Part shown: positions 58,770 to 64,000 of the stretch, one piece after another
How the letters are laid out: the number at the start of each line of letters is the position of its first letter
How positions within the stretch are numbered: position 1 is the stretch's first letter
Source: Natranaeroarchaeum aerophilus
GTDB lineage: Archaea; Halobacteriota; Halobacteria; Halobacteriales; Natronoarchaeaceae
NCBI RefSeq assembly: GCF_023638055.1
Contig: NZ_JAKRVY010000009.1
Span: 1-64,000, forward strand
Direction of reading: 5' to 3'
Length of the DNA stretch: 64,000 nucleotides
Translations under genes and position numbers: made by a program
Notes under the pieces: generated by a model
Seen by the model: the letters and a program-made list of their open reading frames with translations, nothing else
The model's database searches: none
Told to the model about the DNA's origin: nothing

Positions 58770-59159
58770 TTACTCTCTGCTGTCTCCGTCCCCACGTGCG
58801 AGGAATGCCAGCACGACACACATTCCCATCACGCGTGTCGCGGGAACGACCCACGGCTTCCACTCGCACCGATCGGGGTCGGCGTAGGCCAGTCGCGCGC
58901 CGACATCGACGTATCGTCGAGGAAAGAGTACGGCCGGTCCACACACGAATGCGAACAGTTTGCGGACCCGACCGTGGGGATCACCGCGGCGTGCGAGCAG
59001 TAGCCAGACCAGGGCTTCGAGTCGAGCCATCGGGATCGTCCACGCGCGCAGTTCGCAGTCGTCCGGGTTTTCGAGGGCGATCCGCTCGGCGGCGTTGATA
59101 ACCCGGCCGGGGACGAGCAGTTCGATGAGACCAGCAAGGATCAGGAGTCTTCGGGCCAT
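58770..59159 (-). CDS. Membrane protein, 129 aa, with hydrophobic and amphipathic segments
   Basis: MARRLLILAGLIELLVPGRVINAAERIALENPDDCELRAWTIPMARLEALVWLLLARRGD, then a second similar-looking half: FVCGPAVLFPRRYVDVGARLAYADPDRCEWKPWVVPATRVMGMCVVLAFLARGD. The halves resemble each other (PGRVINAAERIALENPDDCELRAW versus PRRYVDVGARLAYADPDRCEWKPW), suggesting an internal duplication. No known motif. It is probably membrane-associated. Divergent from the thymidylate kinase gene. Confidence 0.75.
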   Translation of the reverse strand: MARRLLILAGLIELLVPGRVINAAERIALENPDDCELRAWTIPMARLEALVWLLLARRGDPHGRVRKLFAFVCGPAVLFPRRYVDVGARLAYADPDRCEWKPWVVPATRVMGMCVVLAFLARGDGDSRE

Positions 59160-59248
59160 ACTCCAGCTAACAACAGCAGCTAAGAAAAATGGGGTCCCTA
59201 CAGGCGGACTCCGACAGACAATTGATCAGTCAGGGCGAACCCGGTGGT

Positions 59249-59848
59249 ATGCTGGTGACGCTCGAAGGGATCGACGGGAGCGGAAAGACGACCGTCTGGG
59301 AAGCGCTACACGAGGAGTTCCCGGATGCCGTATTCACCCGCGAGCCGACGGAGACGTGGTACGGCGAGGCGGTGAACCGCTCAATCGGGGACGACGACGC
59401 CGATCCGCTCGCCGAGCTGTTCCTCTACACGGCCGACCATGCGGCTCATCTCGCGGAGACCGTCCAGCCTGCTCTGGATCGTGGCGACCTCGTGATCTCC
59501 GATCGCTACTCCGACTCGCGGTACGCCTATCAGGGCGCGACACTGGCGGATGTCCTCGACGAGCCGATGCAGTACGTCCGGGATGTCCACGAGCCGTTTA
59601 CGGTCCGACCAGACCTGACGATCTACTTCGACATCGATCCCGAGACCGCTGCCAGGCGAAGCGGCAAGACCAACAAGTTCGAACAGCACGCCTACCTCTC
59701 GCGAGTCCGGGAGAACTACGAACGACTAATCGAGGACGATCCCGGTCGGTTCGTCCGGATCGATGCCTCGGACTCACAGAGTGCAGTGCTGAAACAGGTC
59801 GTCGACGCCCTCGACCAGGTCGTCGACCCCGAACCAGGCGGTGCGTGA
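59249..59848 (+). CDS. tmk: Thymidylate kinase
   Basis: 199 aa from ATG 59249 ([24 protein letters not shown]); 59189 is rejected because the first 20 residues are not kinase-like. P-loop [21 protein letters not shown] (dTMP-binding), [12 protein letters not shown] and [10 protein letters not shown] fit archaeal Tmk. It phosphorylates dTMP to dTDP. Confidence 0.93.
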   Translation: MLVTLEGIDGSGKTTVWEALHEEFPDAVFTREPTETWYGEAVNRSIGDDDADPLAELFLYTADHAAHLAETVQPALDRGDLVISDRYSDSRYAYQGATLADVLDEPMQYVRDVHEPFTVRPDLTIYFDIDPETAARRSGKTNKFEQHAYLSRVRENYERLIEDDPGRFVRIDASDSQSAVLKQVVDALDQVVDPEPGGA

Positions 59849-59907
59849 CCCCTTTGTTCCGTCCTCGTGTCTCGACGTTCCTTCTGCTCGCGTCGAAATA
59901 TATATGT

Positions 59908-59923
59908 GATGTTAAATTACATC
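59908..59923. promoter_or_regulatory. AT-rich palindrome and promoter of the pseudokinase gene
   Basis: GATGT (59908-59912) and ACATC (59919-59923) flank TTAAAT. The region ATATATATGTGATGTTAAAT is strikingly AT-rich and sits 15-45 nt before ATG 59938. It probably holds the TATA box and perhaps a regulator site. Confidence 0.45.
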
Positions 59924-59937
59924 TATATTAGACAATA

Positions 59938-61635
59938 ATGGCGGGGACAGAGGACGGACTGCTCGAAGCGGTGCCGGACGCTCGGTCGGTCGACCACAGG
60001 GCCGAGTCGAAGTATATCCACCTGTACGACGCCGTTCTCGAGGACGGCGAGCGCTGGCGGCTGCTCACTATCGCCCCGGAGATCACCGATCGCGCGGTAC
60101 GGACGGCGTTCACGCAGGTCGCCGGTCAGTGGGAGAAACACGGAAGTCACGACAACTGTGTTACGGTCCATGCCACAGGGACGCGACCACGGCCGTGGAT
60201 CGCCGTCGAGCACCTCGACGGGGAGCCAGTCACCGCGGATCTCACTCACGAGGAGATCGGAACGGTTCTCGAAGATGTCGCGGATGTTCTCCAGCACGCT
60301 GGACTGTTCTACGGCTCGTTCCATCTGGCGCTTGATCCCGAGCAGATCTGGGTGACGCGCAACGACGAGGGCGCGATTGACGCGGTCGTCGACAACTGGG
60401 GGCTGGAGCGAGCCTGTCGAGTCGCTGCCGGGGAGACGCCGATCACGCCGTACACTCCGCCGGAGCTGCTCGACGAACCGGACGAGAAATCGTCCAGCGC
60501 CGACGTGTATGGGCTCGGTGGCGTCGTGTATTACGCCCTGACCGGACAGCCACCGATCGATCCGGACGACAATCTCGCGGCGGCGATCCGGGCTGGGTCG
60601 ATCACGCCGCCCTCGGAGATCGATCCGTCCCTGCCACCCGAACTCGACGATGCCCTCGCCACTGCTCTTGCGACCGACCCCGAGGACCGCTACGAGTCAC
60701 TGCCAGCACTGCAGCGCGGTATCAGCGATGGCTTGACTGCAGCGAGCGAAGCCGAACCGGCCGATGCTGACGGCGACAAACAGCCGTCGGCGTCCGGGAG
60801 CAACACCCCAGCCGACTCCGACGACGAACAGGTTGGCGATTCCGACCAGACCGACGAAGTCGCTGCTGATAGCACCGTGGATGCGGCCTCTAACAAGGAC
60901 GAGCAGGACACCGAGCCGACCCCCGATACTGTCTCCACAGAGTCCGACGATGGTGCTGCAGGGGGTGAACACGACGACGGATCTCCGGATGACGAGGATG
61001 TCGATGGATCTACCGGGGATACAGGCGACGGGGTCGATGTAGGAGGCAACAGTAAGGCTACGGACGAAAGTGACAGTAAGGCTACGGACGAAACAGTCAC
61101 TGACCCGGACTCGCAATCCGGGGGCGATGACGCAGCCATCTCCCGGCGGAGTCTCGTTGCAGGGGTGGGCATCGGGGCACTCGGTGTTGGCGGACTGTTA
61201 GTACTGGGAACCTCGATCCTCGGCGGTGGCGACGAGGACGAAAACGGTGAGGAAGCCGCGAACGGCGACGAAAACGGCCAAGAGGCCGCAAACGGGGATG
61301 AGCAAGCGACCCTGGAGCCCGCCGTCACGTTCCCGGACCAGGCTCTAGACGGCGGCGATGTGACGATCGAAGTCACTGCCCCCGAAGACTACTTTGTCCT
61401 GATCAGCTACCCGGACGGCGGTGAGGAGATCGTCGCTGGGTCGGACGACGTAAGCGGTCTCGATAACGAGGAGTTCCCCGTCGAAATCGAGGATCGGGGC
61501 GGTCTCCCCGGGGAGCATACCGCACACATCATCGCTAACGACGATGGAAGCGGGATTTACGGCCCGGGCGGCGAAGTGTCGGGATCGACTGCAGCCGCTG
61601 CTGGGGCGACCGACGATGCAGAGGTTACCGAGTAA
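59938..61635 (+). CDS. Membrane-spanning pseudokinase with internal Tat-like helix and exterior domain
   Basis: 565 aa. Residues 1-260 are a Ser/Thr-kinase-like lobe: IAVEHLDGEPV, HLALDPEQIWV (129-139, in place of HRDLKPEN), DNWGLER (for DFG), TPYTPPELLDE (APE-like) and SADVYGLGGVVYYALTGQPP. The catalytic Asp, Lys and P-loop are lost. A 130-residue acidic linker follows. SRRSLVAGVGIGALGVGGLL (402-421) looks like a Tat signal placed internally, then a transmembrane helix, and an exterior beta domain like DUF7282 (TFPDQALDGGDVTIEVTAPE, then YFVLISYPDGGEEIVAG). Probably a sensor or anchored signalling protein. An AT-rich palindromic promoter lies upstream. Confidence 0.82.
   Translation: MAGTEDGLLEAVPDARSVDHRAESKYIHLYDAVLEDGERWRLLTIAPEITDRAVRTAFTQVAGQWEKHGSHDNCVTVHATGTRPRPWIAVEHLDGEPVTADLTHEEIGTVLEDVADVLQHAGLFYGSFHLALDPEQIWVTRNDEGAIDAVVDNWGLERACRVAAGETPITPYTPPELLDEPDEKSSSADVYGLGGVVYYALTGQPPIDPDDNLAAAIRAGSITPPSEIDPSLPPELDDALATALATDPEDRYESLPALQRGISDGLTAASEAEPADADGDKQPSASGSNTPADSDDEQVGDSDQTDEVAADSTVDAASNKDEQDTEPTPDTVSTESDDGAAGGEHDDGSPDDEDVDGSTGDTGDGVDVGGNSKATDESDSKATDETVTDPDSQSGGDDAAISRRSLVAGVGIGALGVGGLLVLGTSILGGGDEDENGEEAANGDENGQEAANGDEQATLEPAVTFPDQALDGGDVTIEVTAPEDYFVLISYPDGGEEIVAGSDDVSGLDNEEFPVEIEDRGGLPGEHTAHIIANDDGSGIYGPGGEVSGSTAAAAGATDDAEVTE
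61049..61093 (+). repeat. 21-nt tandem direct repeat inside the pseudokinase linker
   Basis: Two copies of a 21-nt unit (61049-61069 and 61073-61093, period 24), encoding SKATDE twice, make the acidic linker length variable. Likely slippage-prone. Confidence 0.75.
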
Positions 61636-61665
61636 TCACTCACTGCCCTGGCATCTACGTGGGCA

Positions 61666-61830
61666 TCACGAGGGATGCTGGTTTTTGATCCGCTCGGCGA
61701 TCTGTCCCGGCACCGGCGTCCCGCAGTCCTTGCACTTCCAGGTTGGGTAAACGTCACCGTCCTCTTTCCTGAGGTCCTGCCTGTACTGCACTGTCGCGCC
61801 GCAGACACACCTGTGGGTCGCGGGGCCCAT
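61666..61830 (-). CDS. Zinc-finger micro-protein, 54 aa
   Basis: ATG 61830 reads MGPATHRCVCGATVQYRQDL, with a second pair in WKCKDCGTPVPGQIAERIKN, and ends HPS at TGA 61668-61666. Four Cys (CxC and CxxC) indicate one zinc. A TATA box (GTTTATTCG on the minus strand) sits 24 nt upstream of the ATG, as for a leaderless gene. Convergent with the pseudokinase gene. Below the size most gene callers accept, but strongly supported by the pattern. Confidence 0.8.
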   Translation of the reverse strand: MGPATHRCVCGATVQYRQDLRKEDGDVYPTWKCKDCGTPVPGQIAERIKNQHPS

Positions 61831-61922
61831 AGCCGTACGAACAATGTACAGCCGAATAAACGCCTCGCCGCCGGATCCCGGAGTCGCAAGATTCGTTGTG
61901 ACCGCGCACTGAACGGGAGCAA

Positions 61923-63191
61923 ATGACGGTCATCGGGCTCGACGACACCGACTCGCGCGAGCAGGGAATGTGTACGACGTATGCCGCGAGTCGGATCGCC
62001 GACGAAATCAGTGCGGCGGGCAGCGCGGTCACCCGCGTCCTGCTGATTCGCCTCAATCCCGCGGTCGAGCACAAGACCCGTGGGAACGCCGCACTCGCGA
62101 TTCATACGGATCTCACACCCGATCGGGCGTTCGGGATCGCCCGCGAGTTCGTCGCGGACTCGGCAGTGACTGATGATCCTCGCACGAGCCCGGGCGTCGT
62201 CGTCGCCAGCGGCTCCCCGGAGGCGGTCCCCGACGATGTCGCTGCCTTCGCAGGGGACGCAACGTCTCGACACCACGATCTCGCCGACGCCAGGGCGCTG
62301 ATCGACGCCCACGGCTACCGGAGCGCCGGCTGGGATGGCGGACGGGGACGAATCGGCGCGCTCGCGGCGATCGGGGCGTGGCGAGCACACGACGACTGGA
62401 CCTACGAATATATTTCCTACCGCGAAGACGAACGCCGCGGAACGCCACGGGATATCGACCTCGATACCGTCTTCGCTGCTGCAGACGACTACTACCCCGA
62501 GGCGTGGGATACCGTCGACCGTGTCGAGGGACAGGCGGTCTGTGTCCCGCACACGCCGGGGCCGATCCTCCACGGGATCCGCGGCGACAACGCGGACGTA
62601 GTTCGGACACTCGCCCAGCGAATCGAGAGTGAGCCTGTCGAGTCAGCGCGGCTCTTTCACACCAATCAGGGCACCGACAGCCACCTGATCGACGGCGAAC
62701 CTGGTGACATCGAGGACGGACACGCCTACCGCGTCGACGGGACGGTCGTCGACCCGCCCGAAACCCGTGAGGGCGGTCACGTCTTCCTGACGGTTGAGGA
62801 TGGGGACGCCAGCCGACAGTGTGCGGCCTTCGAGCCGACGAAACGGTTCCGCGACCGCGTCCGGACGCTCCGGGTCGGCGATCGAGTGACGGTCTGTGGC
62901 GAGGTGAGCGACGGAACGCTCAAACTGGAGAAGTTCGCGGTACGCACGCTTGACGAGACGGAGCTCGTGACGCCAACCTGTCCCGACTGCGAGCGTCGAA
63001 TGGAGAGCGCGGGTGCGGGACAGGGGTATCGCTGTCGGGACTGCAAGACCAGCTCGGATGGGAAAGTCGAGCGCCGGATCGAACGCGATCTCGAACCGGG
63101 CTGGTACGAGGTGCCGCCGTGCGCGCGCCGACACATTGCGAAGCCGCTCGTGCGAGGCGGGTTCGACGCGCCGACACATCCTGAACGGTGA
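61923..63191 (+). CDS. tiaS: tRNA(Ile2) 2-agmatinylcytidine synthetase TiaS
   Basis: 422 aa. MTVIGLDDTDSREQGMCTTY is the DUF1743/TiaS start with the ATP/metal DDTDS, then the family core to about residue 240, an OB-fold (HAYRVDGTVVDPPETREGGHVFLTVEDG) and a zinc ribbon (PTCPDCERRMESAGAGQGYRCRDCKTSS). It attaches agmatine to C34 of tRNA(Ile) so that the CAU anticodon reads AUA. Essential and archaeal. Standard length. Confidence 0.95.
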   Translation: MTVIGLDDTDSREQGMCTTYAASRIADEISAAGSAVTRVLLIRLNPAVEHKTRGNAALAIHTDLTPDRAFGIAREFVADSAVTDDPRTSPGVVVASGSPEAVPDDVAAFAGDATSRHHDLADARALIDAHGYRSAGWDGGRGRIGALAAIGAWRAHDDWTYEYISYREDERRGTPRDIDLDTVFAAADDYYPEAWDTVDRVEGQAVCVPHTPGPILHGIRGDNADVVRTLAQRIESEPVESARLFHTNQGTDSHLIDGEPGDIEDGHAYRVDGTVVDPPETREGGHVFLTVEDGDASRQCAAFEPTKRFRDRVRTLRVGDRVTVCGEVSDGTLKLEKFAVRTLDETELVTPTCPDCERRMESAGAGQGYRCRDCKTSSDGKVERRIERDLEPGWYEVPPCARRHIAKPLVRGGFDAPTHPER

Positions 63192-63203
63192 CGGGCGGCC
63201 CTG

Positions 63204-64000
63204 CTATCCGAGCACGATCGCGGGCACGTTGAACGCCAGCAGACCGAGTACGACCTGCGCGGCGATCACACTCCCGAACGTCGCTTTGAGGGCCGTGGGT
63301 GACACCCGGCGGGACCTGATGGCGGGCAGTGTCCAGCGATTACGCACCACGACGATCCACCAGCCAAGAACGGTCAGGGCGGCAGTCACCACGATCACGT
63401 CTTTGGGGTTCACCGGGTTGACCAGCAGGTTCGCACACAGGTTGACGACCGCGAGACAGACGCCGATCACGATAGCGATCAGCGCCCGCCGGTCGGGATA
63501 TCGGGCGAGGAGACGTCCGGCAGCCACGATCAGAAGTTGTGCGAGCGCTGCGCCGGCGATCACGTCCACGAGGTAGTGGACGCCGAGCGTGATCCGTGTT
63601 GCGCCGACGAGTGCGACGATCCCAATCGCAACGGTATAGCGTCGCCGCCGCGTGCTGACGGGGAGGTACTCCGCGAGCAGGAAGTAGACGACCGTGCCGG
63701 TCATCGCGTGCCCACTCGGGAATCCCGGCCCGGTATTGACGACCGCATACTGGAACGCGGGCTGGAGGAGGGTCGGGAGCGACTCGACGGCAACCATCGG
63801 CCTGTCGGGTCGTGGGATCGGATACACTTCCTTGATCGCACGCCACGTCGAAGTGCTGGCGAGCAAGAGCCCGCCGATCACTACCGCATCCTCTCGATCG
63901 TGAAACAGATAGACGCCCGCCAGAACGAATCCGACGAACCAGAGGGCACCGAGCTGCGTGAGGAGGGCGATCACCATGGCGAGGGAATCAGGGACAAACG
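63204..64000 (-). CDS. PAP2-family phosphatase, 5' end outside the window
   Basis: At least 265 aa visible. Phosphatase signature: KEVYPIPRP (KxxxxxxRP), GFPSGHAMTGTV (PSGH) and ATRITLGVHYLVDV (SRxxxxxHxxxD-like with His and Asp). Six or more helices. ATG 63977 is a possible start, but the frame is open to the window edge and the residues before it (FVPDSLAM) look like coding sequence of this family, so I treat the gene as continuing beyond 64000. It would dephosphorylate a lipid or undecaprenyl/dolichyl pyrophosphate. Confidence 0.85.
   Translation of the reverse strand, partial: FVPDSLAMVIALLTQLGALWFVGFVLAGVYLFHDREDAVVIGGLLLASTSTWRAIKEVYPIPRPDRPMVAVESLPTLLQPAFQYAVVNTGPGFPSGHAMTGTVVYFLLAEYLPVSTRRRRYTVAIGIVALVGATRITLGVHYLVDVIAGAALAQLLIVAAGRLLARYPDRRALIAIVIGVCLAVVNLCANLLVNPVNPKDVIVVTAALTVLGWWIVVVRNRWTLPAIRSRRVSPTALKATFGSVIAAQVVLGLLAFNVPAIVLG

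Noticed and set aside
1-64000. CRISPR arrays, transposases, prophage or rRNA
   Set aside because: No regularly spaced repeats, transposase motifs, integrase or rRNA stretches were recognised, and no convincing tRNA cloverleaf was found by eye.

Overview
The window is 64 kb of chromosome from an extremely halophilic archaeon (class Halobacteria). It is GC-rich, its proteins are loaded with Asp and Glu, and it carries a thermosome, TFB, FtsZ1, two CetZ tubulins, TiaS, Spt5 and SecE. Many genes have a TATA box about 26 nt before the start codon with no ribosome binding site, as expected for leaderless transcripts. The halorhodopsin looks closest to that of Natronomonas; the genus cannot be fixed from this window. 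No rRNA, convincing tRNA, CRISPR array, insertion sequence or prophage was seen, so this is mostly core chromosome.

Layout. 1-7.4 kb: small membrane protein, thermosome, an amidohydrolase-like protein, a glycosyltransferase, a methyltransferase ending in an 81-nt hairpin, a winged-helix regulator, a metallo-beta-lactamase fold protein, a cysteine-cluster protein and a TRAM protein. 7.4-10.6 kb: a radical SAM protein with a decayed second copy of its 3' end just downstream, then a Tat lipoprotein. 10.6-13.8 kb: ftsZ1, secE, spt5/nusG and a zinc-finger gene. 13.8-18.9 kb: a phototrophy island (lycopene cyclase crtY, activator bat, halorhodopsin hop, retinal-forming brp). The same ACTAGTAAGG element lies in front of both hop and crtY, and crtY is preceded by a coupled 37-codon leader ORF. 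19-34 kb: housekeeping and repair genes (CinA/PncC, aminotransferase, Get3/ArsA, SDR, endonuclease V, rhomboid, PolX, NreA, TFB). 34-39.7 kb: RNase HI, a PadR regulator, pyrophosphatase, an AP-superfamily enzyme, a frameshifted small membrane gene and a CetZ. 39.8-44.6 kb: a type IV pilus-like ATPase/TadC operon with a coiled-coil partner. 44.6-52.8 kb: DUF5791-like protein, epimerase, membrane-anchored DHH phosphoesterase, aldo/keto reductase, zinc micro-protein, glucosyl-phosphoglycerate synthase-like GT2, Nudix hydrolase and a sensor kinase. 52.9-64 kb: SKI2-type helicase, cofC, a membrane protein overlapping cetZ1, cetZ1, an NDUFA9-like protein, thymidylate kinase, a transmembrane pseudokinase, a 54-aa zinc finger, tiaS and a PAP2 phosphatase running off the window.

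How the genes work together. CrtY makes beta-carotene, Brp cleaves it to retinal, retinal binds the Hop chloride pump, and Bat probably switches the island on. Bat itself is odd: its receiver domain has Glu for the phospho-acceptor Asp and its LOV-like PAS domain has Pro where the flavin-binding Cys should be. The other points most worth a second look are a near-identical palindromic element shared by nreA and a membrane-protein gene, the transmembrane pseudokinase, the CetZ1-coupled membrane protein and the compact pilus operon without visible pilins.
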